Below are positions 41,687 to 49,540 of a stretch of 64,000 bases of DNA, piece by piece. Both the position numbers and the translations under genes were made by a program. Source of the stretch: SVQP01 sp045594705 (GTDB lineage: Bacteria; Bacillota; Clostridia; Oscillospirales; CAG-272); the NCBI GenBank assembly GCA_045594705.1, contig JAZNZB010000090.1:62001-126000 (forward strand), given 5' to 3'. The notes under the pieces are model-generated. The model did not search any database, was not told where the DNA came from, and saw only the letters and a program-made list of their open reading frames with translations. Positions within the stretch are counted from its first letter, which is position 1; every line of letters starts with the position of its first letter.

Positions 41687-42670
41687 TTAGCCGATCTTGG
41701 AAGCAGCCTTTACAAAGCCGTTTACAAGAATGGTGCAGCCTGCAGCCTTGAGGTCTGCATTGCCGTAGTTGTCAGAGCCCATCAGGCCTGCGATCTCGGA
41801 AGCGGTCTTGCCAACGCATGCAGCATCAAATGCAGCAGCCTGTGCGTACCATTCCTTAGCGGCACCTGCGTAAGCGACCATGCCGTAGTTGTCGCCCTGC
41901 TCCTTCTTGGTCTGTGCAGCCTTGGTCAGATCATAGGTGGAAGCACCTGCGGCATCAAAGCCAAACACGATCTGTGCGCAGTCGCTGCTTGCAACAACAA
42001 CCTTGCCCTCAGAGTCAACAGCTGCTGCGAACATGGTGGTCTCAACCTTGTTCTGGCCTGCTGCATCCTCAGATGCGTCCTTGCAAGTCTGCTCGGTGAA
42101 CATGCCCAGCTTGAGCGTATGCTCAGCGGTTGCAGCGGAATCAACTGCGTTGCCTACAGCCTTTTCGATGGCCAGAACAAACTCGTTGATCATGATGGTG
42201 CAGCCGGCGTTCATAACCTCGTCATTGCCCTTGTTGCCCTCAGCAACCAGTGCCTTGACCTCAGCTAAGGTCTTGCCCTTAACCAGCGCCATGAAAGCGT
42301 CAGCCTGCTCAAACCATTCCTTGGCAGCGCCGCCGTAAGTGACCATGTTGTAGTCCTTACCCAGCTCATACTTTGTCTTGAAAGAGTCGTTTGCAACTGC
42401 CTTACCGTCAGCAGTATACTTAACAGTGATGTCTGCAGTGTCGAGAACGCAAGATACGATCTTGCCATCTGCGTCAACCGTAACAGCTGCTGCGGTAATG
42501 GCTACCTTGCCCTGGCCGTCAGCATCCTCGGTTGCGCTGTCAGCCTTGGAAACGTTGGTGTAAACGCCAAGACCGAACTTAAGGGTTTCAGGCTCCTTGT
42601 CGCAGCTGACCAGCGTCATAGCGGACAGCAGCAGAAGAGCTGTGAGGAGTGCGCAAAGAATTTTTCTCAT
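41687..42670 (-). CDS. Lipoprotein of two tandem FMN-binding-like repeats, Rnf-linked
   Basis: 327 residues from ATG 42670 (AAGGAGAG upstream). Lipobox LVSC, Cys23. Two homologous repeats of about 140 residues (35-175 and 185-327), each with GQ-KV, a YNMVTYGGAAKEWFEQADAF or YGMVAYAGAAKEWYAQAAAF block, GKT--E, and a closing NAGCTIMIN or AAGCTILVN. The closing G-C-T-I sits where FMN-binding domains carry SGATxTS, so this may be a divergent flavin- or redox-binding protein. It sits beside apbE and the Rnf genes, and has its own promoter. An extracellular electron carrier is plausible but unproven. Confidence 0.75.
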   Translation of the reverse strand: MRKILCALLTALLLLSAMTLVSCDKEPETLKFGLGVYTNVSKADSATEDADGQGKVAITAAAVTVDADGKIVSCVLDTADITVKYTADGKAVANDSFKTKYELGKDYNMVTYGGAAKEWFEQADAFMALVKGKTLAEVKALVAEGNKGNDEVMNAGCTIMINEFVLAIEKAVGNAVDSAATAEHTLKLGMFTEQTCKDASEDAAGQNKVETTMFAAAVDSEGKVVVASSDCAQIVFGFDAAGASTYDLTKAAQTKKEQGDNYGMVAYAGAAKEWYAQAAAFDAACVGKTASEIAGLMGSDNYGNADLKAAGCTILVNGFVKAASKIG

Positions 42671-42715
42671 AAATTCTCTCCTTATATTTTTTATGATATT
42701 CATCATATCCTTCGC

Positions 42716-42744
42716 ATTATAACATACAAATATTGGCTTGTCAA
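42716..42744 (-). promoter_or_regulatory. Promoter of the two-repeat lipoprotein gene
   Basis: Minus strand: TTGACA (42739-42744), 17-bp spacer, TATAAT (42716-42721), perfect consensus. An imperfect palindrome, TATGAT-ATTC-ATCATA, follows in the leader (42692-42707) and may be an operator. Confidence 0.85.
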
Positions 42745-42746
42745 TA

Positions 42747-43247
42747 CTATTTCCTCTCGGGAATACGTTTTATTAGCAAAGCTCCGCAAATTCCTATCAA
42801 CACACCGGAAACCGTACCCGTAACAGCCAATACGACGAGATAATAACCGAGCTCGGCAGTGCCTAAAAGCACCATAGCCATCAGAATTTGTCCTACGTTA
42901 TGAAGTACACCGCCCGCAACACTGACACCCACGACCGACAAAACATCCAACTTTTTGAGCAGCAGCATGCCAAGCAAGCTCAGCACCGCTCCCGCAATGC
43001 TGTATGCAAATCCCATCATGTTGCCAAACAGCAACGCGACAGCCACCACACGCACAACGGATACGAGCGCAGCCTCCTTAAAGCCATAGCGGTAAAGCAA
43101 AAAAATGATCACGATATTGGGCAATCCCACCTTAATTCCGGGAATCACTGTAATGATAGGCGGAATCAAAATCTCAACGTAAGCAAGTACCAGCGCAAGC
43201 GCGGTGCAAAGGCCGAGAAATGCTGTTTTTTGTGCGGCATTCTTCAT
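42747..43247 (-). CDS. Gx transporter family protein (Hpre_diP_synt_I family)
   Basis: 166 residues, five to six membrane helices rich in Gly. The opening KTAFLGLCTALALVLAYVE and IPGIKVGLPNIV pattern is that of the family named after heptaprenyl diphosphate synthase component I and now called Gx transporter. It is regularly found next to NusG-domain-II proteins and Rnf or ApbE genes, as here. The transported compound is not established. It ends the rnf operon; the next gene has its own promoter 1 bp away. Confidence 0.85.
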   Translation of the reverse strand: MKNAAQKTAFLGLCTALALVLAYVEILIPPIITVIPGIKVGLPNIVIIFLLYRYGFKEAALVSVVRVVAVALLFGNMMGFAYSIAGAVLSLLGMLLLKKLDVLSVVGVSVAGGVLHNVGQILMAMVLLGTAELGYYLVVLAVTGTVSGVLIGICGALLIKRIPERK

Positions 43248-43259
43248 CTCTGTTCTCCT

Positions 43260-43679
43260 TTATGCAACCACGTCGGGACCGCTCGCAAAATCCTTGGTTT
43301 GCACCGTAACGACAACCTTGTTCGGCAGACACACAATGCTCTCCCCCTTTCTGGAGATCGGCTTGTGTGCTGCACAAATGCCGTCCGGGCAAGTGGCCTT
43401 TTCGACATAAGCCTTTCCGTCCTTGATCACCAAGAGATTGAGTTGCTCTTTGCTTTCACCTGTGCGGATCTCCACAATGGTATCCGTATCAAGCGGATAC
43501 GTACCAAAGATCTCTCCGTTTACCTTGACTACTACCTCATCACCGCCCGGGCGCAGAAAATAAAAGCCCAGCCCCAGACAGATGACAACAGCCAGCAGCG
43601 CGGCTATAAAAATAATATCGTTTCTCAGTTTACTTCCACCGCCTTTGACGGCGGTGGAAGTTGTTTTCTCTGTATTCAT
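43260..43679 (-). CDS. NusG domain II-containing membrane-anchored protein
   Basis: 139 residues from ATG 43679; a TTG at 43694 would overlap rnfB. A short basic N-terminus, one membrane helix (about 24-44, IIFIAALLAVVICLGLGFYF), then the domain VVVKVNGEIFGTYPLDTD ... EKATCPDGICAAHKPISRKGESIVCLPNKVVV. The C-P-D-G-I-C pair is typical. Despite the name it is not a transcription factor; the domain faces outward and is linked with Rnf/ApbE flavoprotein systems. The ribosome site is weak, so it probably depends on coupling with rnfB, 1 bp upstream. Confidence 0.88.
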   Translation of the reverse strand: MNTEKTTSTAVKGGGSKLRNDIIFIAALLAVVICLGLGFYFLRPGGDEVVVKVNGEIFGTYPLDTDTIVEIRTGESKEQLNLLVIKDGKAYVEKATCPDGICAAHKPISRKGESIVCLPNKVVVTVQTKDFASGPDVVA

Positions 43680-43680
43680 A

Positions 43681-44508
43681 TTATTGCGGTTCAAAGGGTT
43701 TCTCCAGATCCGGAAAGTTTGTATGCTTCAGGCATCCGGTCGGGCAACTTGCAACGCACGTACCGCAGCCGGTACACTTATCATAATCAATTTTCGCCAG
43801 ATTATCCTTCACCGTGATGGCATTTTCGGGACAATTCTTTTCGCACTTTTTGCAACCGATGCAAGCATTGGAACAAGCCTTGCGCGCGTCAGCACCCTTA
43901 TCCTTATTGTTACACATAACAGTGACCTTTGTTTCCTGAGGCACCAGCGAGATGATACGCTTGGGACATACGTCTACGCAAAGTCCGCACCCAAGACAGC
44001 GTCTGGTATCCACACGTGCCACACCGTCCTGCGTGCAGATCGCATTTGCCGGGCAAGCATTTGCGCAGTCACCCAGACCCAGGCACCCGAAATTACAAGC
44101 CTCCGGACCGCCGTAAATGGCAGAAGCAGCCTTGCACGATGCAATGCCAACGTATTCTGCCTTCATATTGACCGCAGCGCACGTACCGTTACAATGCACG
44201 TAAGCAACAACGTCCTTAGGTGCTTCAACCTCGACCCCCAGGATCTCGCCGATCTCGCATGCTACGGTTTCAGCACCGGGCACGCAAAGGTTGGGCTCTG
44301 TCTTCCCTTCCGCCAGTGCGGCTGCGTAGTCGTCGCATCCCTTGAATCCGCAAGCGCCACAGTTGATGCCGGGCAGACATGCGCGGATCTTTTTCGCAGT
44401 TTCGTCTTCCTTGACGGCAAAAAACTTAGAGACAAGTGCAAGCAGAATTGCCAAAAACAAGGATACGGCAGCAGCAACCGCCAAAGCGATTAAAATATCA
44501 ATCCACAT
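43681..44508 (-). CDS. rnfB: Rnf complex iron-sulfur subunit RnfB
   Basis: 275 residues from ATG 44508 (AAAGGAGG 10 nt upstream). One N-terminal membrane helix, then a Fe-S domain: the [4Fe-4S] ligand set CLPGINCGACGFKGCDDY, and later several CxxCxxCxxxC ferredoxin motifs (CLGCGLCVDVCP, CIGCKKCEKNCP, CTGCGTCVASCP). It takes electrons from ferredoxin in the ferredoxin:NAD oxidoreductase complex. The extra pair of clusters compared with proteobacterial RnfB is normal for clostridial versions. Confidence 0.96.
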   Translation of the reverse strand: MWIDILIALAVAAAVSLFLAILLALVSKFFAVKEDETAKKIRACLPGINCGACGFKGCDDYAAALAEGKTEPNLCVPGAETVACEIGEILGVEVEAPKDVVAYVHCNGTCAAVNMKAEYVGIASCKAASAIYGGPEACNFGCLGLGDCANACPANAICTQDGVARVDTRRCLGCGLCVDVCPKRIISLVPQETKVTVMCNNKDKGADARKACSNACIGCKKCEKNCPENAITVKDNLAKIDYDKCTGCGTCVASCPTGCLKHTNFPDLEKPFEPQ

Positions 44509-44524
44509 TCTCGTGTATCCTCCT

Positions 44525-45115
44525 TTACGCAAACAGATTGTCCACAATGCCGCTAAAGCCCATGAACGCAAGGGAGATAAACGATGCTGCGATCAGCGTG
44601 ATGGCAATGCCCTTGAAGGGAGCGGGCACTTTGCTTTCATCAATCCTGGAGCGCATACCCGAGAACAGCACCATTGCCAACAGAAAACCGAGTCCGCAGC
44701 CCAGCGAGCTGACCATGGATTCGATAAAATTGAAGCCATCGGTGATATTGTTGATTGCCACGCCAAGCACCGCACAGTTGGTGGTAATCAGCGGCAGATA
44801 CACGCCGAGCCCTTTATGGAGTGAAGGCGATACCTTCTTCAAGAAGATCTCAAGCATCTGTACAAGGGCAGCGATTACAAGAATAAAGATAATGGTCTGC
44901 AGATAGCCCAGGCCAAGCTTATCCAGTACGAAATACTGAATCGGCCAGGTTACAGCCGTTGCAAGCAGCATGACCGCAGTAACCGACACACCCATACCGG
45001 TTGCCTGGTCCAGCTTTTTGGAAACGCCGAGGAACGGGCAGATGCCAAGGAAGCGGCTGAGCACGTAGTTATTGACCAAGACGGAGGACATCAGGATGAT
45101 AATTAACGTTTTCAT
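44525..45115 (-). CDS. rnfA: Rnf complex membrane subunit RnfA
   Basis: 196 residues, six membrane helices. VNNYVLSRFLGICPFLGVSK at the start carries the Cys that helps hold the intramembrane 2Fe-2S cluster shared with RnfE; TTNCAVLGVAINN provides the second. It is homologous to NqrE and pairs with RnfE in inverted topology. The start overlaps rnfE by 4 bp. Ion pumping (Na+ or H+) accompanies electron flow in the complex. Confidence 0.96.
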   Translation of the reverse strand: MKTLIIILMSSVLVNNYVLSRFLGICPFLGVSKKLDQATGMGVSVTAVMLLATAVTWPIQYFVLDKLGLGYLQTIIFILVIAALVQMLEIFLKKVSPSLHKGLGVYLPLITTNCAVLGVAINNITDGFNFIESMVSSLGCGLGFLLAMVLFSGMRSRIDESKVPAPFKGIAITLIAASFISLAFMGFSGIVDNLFA

Positions 45116-45813
45116 TGTGCCTGCTCCTCCTTTGCATCAGAGTTACAAGAACCGCTCGCCGTACAATGTCCAGCAGAGGGGCATCCTGCGCAAGAGAAGC
45201 TCTTTTTCAAGGGAGCTTTGCCGCGCGTGATGATAAACACAAGCGCGATCAAGAGACCGTAAACCAGCATACCGCCGGGAGCTTTTGTCATGATCTCGAT
45301 CTTGAAGGGCTCAAGGAACGGAATCGAAATACCTGCAAAGCTTGCATTGCCAAGTACCTCGCGTACAGTCGCCATCGCTACAAGGGCAATCGTAAAGCCG
45401 ATACCCATGCCAAGTCCGTCCAACGCAGACTTCCCTACGGAATTTTTACCTGCGAACATTTCGGCTCTGCCGAGAATGATGCAGTTTACGGTAATGAGTG
45501 CAAGGTAAACACCTAACATATCGTAAAGCCCCGGGAAATATGCATGCACGATCATTTCCACGATGGTAACAAAGCCTGCAATGATCACGATATAGCAAGG
45601 AATACGAACGGATTCGGGAATGATCTTACGCAAAAGCGAGATCAGCATATTGGAGCATACAAGTACTGCAAGTGCTGCAATCCCCATACCGAATGCACCC
45701 ACGACGTTAGTGGTAGTGGCAAGCGTCGGACACGTGCCGAGAATCAATACCAGCACGGGGTTTTCTTTGATAATACCCTTGAGCAGAATGCCAAGATTGC
45801 TGTTATTCTTCAT
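45112..45813 (-). CDS. rnfE: Rnf complex membrane subunit RnfE with Cys-rich tail
   Basis: 233 residues from ATG 45813 (GGGGGTG 7 nt upstream). Six membrane helices; LGTCPTLATTTN and TVNCIILGRAEMF give the cluster cysteines. After the last helix there is a 30-residue cytosolic tail with SCAGCPSAGHC and SGSC, five Cys in 17 residues, absent from the proteobacterial protein. The tail could bind a metal or a cluster. The start overlaps the end of rnfG by 11 bp. Confidence 0.94.
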   Translation of the reverse strand: MKNNSNLGILLKGIIKENPVLVLILGTCPTLATTTNVVGAFGMGIAALAVLVCSNMLISLLRKIIPESVRIPCYIVIIAGFVTIVEMIVHAYFPGLYDMLGVYLALITVNCIILGRAEMFAGKNSVGKSALDGLGMGIGFTIALVAMATVREVLGNASFAGISIPFLEPFKIEIMTKAPGGMLVYGLLIALVFIITRGKAPLKKSFSCAGCPSAGHCTASGSCNSDAKEEQAQ

Positions 45814-46984
45814 TTGCCACACCCCCTTCCAGAATTCTCACGGCTTCAAAGGCGCGTTCAATTGCCTTCATATATCCGTTGGTCGTAATGGTCGCACCGC
45901 TGATTCCGTCCACCTCTTTGTAGGATTCAGACGTTTTGCCGTCAAACTGACTGTAGTAGGATTCCTCACCGCAGACAGCACCGTAGCCACCGCTTTCCTC
46001 ATGTGCAACCGTCAAGCACTTTTGAATCGTTCCCTCGGGAGTGATCACAACACAGATCTCAATGGGAATATTTCTTCCGGGCTGATATGCATGGTCGTCA
46101 CCAAGATAAGCAAATCCGATGCCGTTGATATTGATGATATAGTTGCCTTGTGCGATCTTTTGGACCATGGTGATATTCTTGTTGATTCCGCTGTCTGCGG
46201 TATCAACCGTCGTTTGCGTCTTTGCAAGCTCTGCCTTAGCCTTGGCAAGCGTTGCATTATCCGCGCTTACACCCTCGGTGATAACTTCCCCGTTGGCATC
46301 AACACCGATAAAGGTCTTATCAGACACGTAAACGAATCCGCTGTCATTCTTTGCTGCATAGACAAAGTCAATGACGTCGTCACCAAATACGGGCATCTTG
46401 ATAAACTCACCGTTTGCTGCAGGCAAGGCTGCTGCAAGGTTATCGGCAAAGATCTCTTCTTCTGTGCGAAGATCGGCAGAGCCACCGGACAGGATAATCG
46501 CGGCATTGATGGCATCCTTGATCGCATCCTTATAAGCCTGCGTTGTCTTGGTAGCACCCGAAATGGTCTCAACTGCAGCTACCTGCTCGGCATTCTTGTC
46601 GGTGAAGCTTTCGCCGTAAGTCTTTTCCTTACCCAAGGTTTCGGTCGAGGAAAGACACTTTGCACCGCTGACGGTGCCGTCTGCTCTGACACCGCAGATA
46701 ATCACAAAGTTATTACCGTAACCGGTGGTGGTCAGTTGAATGACAAATCCGCCGCCTTCTTCCTTATGGGCCTGTGTAACTGTTGCGGGCAATTCATATG
46801 CCGAGAGATCAACAGCTTCGAAATTCTTCCCTTCGGGCATGACCTCAAGCAATGCAGCGTTTGCTGCAGCGTTCTGATTTTCTTGAATGATGGGAGCGGT
46901 AATGCTGTTCACAAGAGCTAACAGGACCGTCATGACCGTACAAATTCCTACGAGAACGATAATAGACTTGATTGATTTTTTCAT
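45803..46984 (-). CDS. rnfG: RnfG with two FMN-binding domains
   Basis: 393 residues, about twice the usual 190-210. One N-terminal membrane helix (about 6-30), then two extracytoplasmic FMN-binding domains, each ending in the ApbE target motif: SGATKTT at 142-148 and SGATITT at 362-368. The segment between them (about 190-270) contains a long Ala/Lys-rich helix. RnfG carries covalent FMN in the electron path; the second site would add a flavin. Frame and overlaps with rnfD (4 bp) and rnfE are clean, so this is not a sequencing fusion. Confidence 0.92.
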   Translation of the reverse strand: MKKSIKSIIVLVGICTVMTVLLALVNSITAPIIQENQNAAANAALLEVMPEGKNFEAVDLSAYELPATVTQAHKEEGGGFVIQLTTTGYGNNFVIICGVRADGTVSGAKCLSSTETLGKEKTYGESFTDKNAEQVAAVETISGATKTTQAYKDAIKDAINAAIILSGGSADLRTEEEIFADNLAAALPAANGEFIKMPVFGDDVIDFVYAAKNDSGFVYVSDKTFIGVDANGEVITEGVSADNATLAKAKAELAKTQTTVDTADSGINKNITMVQKIAQGNYIININGIGFAYLGDDHAYQPGRNIPIEICVVITPEGTIQKCLTVAHEESGGYGAVCGEESYYSQFDGKTSESYKEVDGISGATITTNGYMKAIERAFEAVRILEGGVANEE

Positions 46985-47931
46985 GCCTTCTTACCTCCCG
47001 CTACCAGAATCTTGTGCCTTGTCCAGGAGTCGATATAAGGATTGAGGATATTCATCAGCAGGATCGCAAAGGAGACACCCTCGGGATACGTGCCGAAATA
47101 TCTGATCAAGAACGTGATCATACCCGCTCCAAACGCAAAGATGATCTTTCCCCAAGCTGTCGAGGGAGAGGTCACGTAATCGGTTGCCATAAAGATCGCA
47201 CCCAGGAACAAGCCTCCCGAAAGCGTCATGGTCAATGCCATATTCAAGTCAAAGCCTTCCATAAACAGGCTTGCAACAAATACGGTACCGATAAATACAA
47301 CGGGAATATGCCATGTAATGACCTTGCGCACCAACAAGTACACAAAGCCGATCAGCAGTGCCAGTACGCAGACCTCGCCAATCGCGCCGCCGCGCAGACC
47401 CAAGAACAAATCAAGTATGGAAGGCAGTTGGTCAACAGTCTCTGCGCTCAGAGGTGTTGCCGAGGAAACGGTATCTACGATCACGGGCAGACCGGCCTTA
47501 GCCATAGAGCCGAACGCGATCAGCATAAATACGCGCGCAGCGATCGCGGGGTTGACTACATTGCAACCAATACCGCCAAACAAACACTTGACTACGATGA
47601 TGGCAAACAAAGAGCCGATGACACACTGGAAAATTGTGATACCGAGATTCTGCTCTACGACCGACAGGTTGAGTGCCAGCAAAAGGCCTGTCACGGCAGC
47701 ACTGAGATCTCCGATCGTCTGCTTTCTCTTGGTGATCAGGTTGAACAGTGCTTCAAATCCGATACAGCTGATCACACACGCTGCAATGATAACCAGTGAT
47801 TTCCAACCGAAAATGATCGCGCCTGCGATTGTGGTGGGTAGCAATGCGATCAGCACGTCGAGCATGATGCGTCTGGTGGAATTGCCACTGTGAATATGAG
47901 GAGAAACGGCAAGCTTTACCTGATTGCTCAT
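46981..47931 (-). CDS. rnfD: Rnf complex membrane subunit RnfD
   Basis: 316 residues, about nine to ten membrane helices. The covalent FMN site is in VSSATPLSAE, with Thr as the ApbE-modified residue; YVTSPSTAWGKI and the final YPEGVSFAILLMN match the family. N-terminal SPHIHSGNSTRRIMLDV is typical. It moves electrons across the membrane and forms the ion path with RnfA/E. Overlaps rnfC and rnfG by 4 bp each. Confidence 0.95.
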   Translation of the reverse strand: MSNQVKLAVSPHIHSGNSTRRIMLDVLIALLPTTIAGAIIFGWKSLVIIAACVISCIGFEALFNLITKRKQTIGDLSAAVTGLLLALNLSVVEQNLGITIFQCVIGSLFAIIVVKCLFGGIGCNVVNPAIAARVFMLIAFGSMAKAGLPVIVDTVSSATPLSAETVDQLPSILDLFLGLRGGAIGEVCVLALLIGFVYLLVRKVITWHIPVVFIGTVFVASLFMEGFDLNMALTMTLSGGLFLGAIFMATDYVTSPSTAWGKIIFAFGAGMITFLIRYFGTYPEGVSFAILLMNILNPYIDSWTRHKILVAGGKKA

Positions 47932-49250
47932 GACTTATTCTCCTCCTTTGCTTTTTCTTCTCTTAAGAATATCTTAGCCAGCTTATTGGTCTGTACCAAG
48001 GGACGGTTGGCGGGACATACGAAGCTGCAGCAGCCGCATTCCATACAGCCGTTGACAAGCAGCTTGTCCAGTGCTTCAGCATCCTTTTTATCGTAAGCTC
48101 TCAGAATTTCGGCGGGAGCCAGACCAAACGGACAGGTGTTGGTGCACTTACCGCAGCGAATGCAGGCCGTAGTCTCGGGAAGCTTAGCTTCCTTTTCACT
48201 CAATGCAAGAATTGCGTTGGTGTTCTTCATGATCGGCGCTTCTGCATTTGGAACGGTAATTCCCATCATAGGTCCGCCATAGATCAGCTTTGCGGGCTGT
48301 GCGGTCAAACCTCCGCAATAGTCAAATACATCCTGCATGGAAGTACCAATGGGTACGATCACAAGGCCCGGCTTTTTTACAGTGGCACCGTCCACGGTCA
48401 CACACTTTTTGACAAGCGGCATTCCTGTCTGCAGATAACCGCCGATCGCAGCAAGCGTCGTACAGTTGATCACGATACAACCCATATCAATGGGCAGCTT
48501 GCCCACGGGGATCATACGCCCGATCGCCTTATACACAAGTACCTTTTCACCACCCTGAGGATACAGGTTCGGCATCACCATCACATTGAAATTGCAAAAG
48601 CCCTTGACCTGCTCGCCAAGCTTTTTCATGGCAGCAATCGCCTTCTTCTTATCGGCTTCAATACCAATGATAACGTTTTTGATACCATAATACCCGCAGA
48701 TCTGCTCAAGCGCGTACGCCATATCGTCGCCTCTGTTCTCCATGGTATAGGAGTCGCTGGTCACGTAGGGCTCGCATTCCGCGCCGTTGATGATCAGGTA
48801 TTCAACCCGAGCAGGATCAACGTTGAATTTCACGTGTGTCGGGAATCCGGCACCGCCCAGACCGACCACGCCGCTCTCGCGGATCGCATCAAGTAGCTGC
48901 TCGCGGTTGCTTACAACGGGTGCGGCAAGCGCAGGATCGGACGTCATCTCGCCGTCGGACTCTATGACTACAGCATCACAAACAGAACCGTTAGATAATA
49001 AAAAGTCCTTAATTTTTGTCACCTTACCCGATACCGAGGAGTAAACGGGAGAACTGACAACGCCGTCGGCTTCGCCGATTTTTGTTCCGACGCAAACCTG
49101 ATCTCCCACCTTAACGCAAGTACGAGCCGGCTTTCCTATGTGCATGGACATAGGAATGGTGACACTCTTCACCTCTGTCATACGTTCGACAGGGGCATCC
49201 TTGGTGTGCTTTCTATGGGGGACGTGTACCCCACGCAAAGAAATCGCCAT
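47928..49250 (-). CDS. rnfC: Rnf complex NADH-side subunit RnfC
   Basis: 440 residues from ATG 49250 (AAAGGCGG about 10 nt upstream). Order: N-terminal barrel (GVHVPHRKHTKDAP, M-IGKPARTCVKVGD), the NADH/FMN-binding Rossmann-like part with GVVGLGGAGFPTHVK and ILNGAECEPYVTSD-type sequence, the SLBB-like part, and two 4Fe-4S motifs CIRCGKCTNTCP and CMECGCCSFVCP. It reduces NAD with electrons from the complex. It is first in the operon, behind a leader with a terminator-like hairpin. Confidence 0.96.
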   Translation of the reverse strand: MAISLRGVHVPHRKHTKDAPVERMTEVKSVTIPMSMHIGKPARTCVKVGDQVCVGTKIGEADGVVSSPVYSSVSGKVTKIKDFLLSNGSVCDAVVIESDGEMTSDPALAAPVVSNREQLLDAIRESGVVGLGGAGFPTHVKFNVDPARVEYLIINGAECEPYVTSDSYTMENRGDDMAYALEQICGYYGIKNVIIGIEADKKKAIAAMKKLGEQVKGFCNFNVMVMPNLYPQGGEKVLVYKAIGRMIPVGKLPIDMGCIVINCTTLAAIGGYLQTGMPLVKKCVTVDGATVKKPGLVIVPIGTSMQDVFDYCGGLTAQPAKLIYGGPMMGITVPNAEAPIMKNTNAILALSEKEAKLPETTACIRCGKCTNTCPFGLAPAEILRAYDKKDAEALDKLLVNGCMECGCCSFVCPANRPLVQTNKLAKIFLREEKAKEENKS

Positions 49251-49275
49251 GATTATAACCGCCTTTCTTGTTTTT

Positions 49276-49315
49276 AAGAAAAAGCAAAGACTTGTTGTAA
49301 TATGCAGCAAGTCTT
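49276..49315 (-). terminator. Terminator-like hairpin in the rnf leader (possible attenuator)
   Basis: On the minus strand, between promoter and rnfC: 11-bp stem AAGACTTGCTG/CAACAAGTCTT (one G-U pair), 7-nt loop, followed by TGCTTTTTCTT. It lies about 30-75 nt after the predicted start of transcription and 26 bp before the rnfC ATG, so every rnf transcript must pass it. Confidence 0.75.
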
Positions 49316-49346
49316 CCCTAAATCAAAATGTTTACACTTAACGTAT

Positions 49347-49375
49347 ATTATATAATATATTCTCGCGTTTGTCAA
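49347..49375 (-). promoter_or_regulatory. Promoter of the rnf operon
   Basis: Minus strand: TTGACA (49370-49375), 17-bp spacer, TATAAT (49347-49352), perfect consensus. A second TATAAT-like box overlaps it. The rest of the gap up to 49500 is A/T-rich with nothing recognisable. Confidence 0.85.
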
Positions 49376-49500
49376 GCCAAAGCATACCTTATTTTATGCA
49401 TTTTTCAAGGAATGGCGACATTGTTTTTGACAATTTTGGTTATTTTGCCGCAATTTCAAACGAATTTTTTTCATCCGCCAACTGACATATATCAAAAGCA

Positions 49501-49535
49501 GAAAAAGGATGACCTGCAGGCCATCCTTTTATAAT
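49501..49535 (-). terminator. Terminator of the M48 protease gene
   Basis: Stem AAAAGGATG/CATCCTTTT with inner CTGCAG pairing, T-run in minus orientation, 10 bp after the stop at 49541. Confidence 0.75.
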
Positions 49536-49540
49536 ACTTG

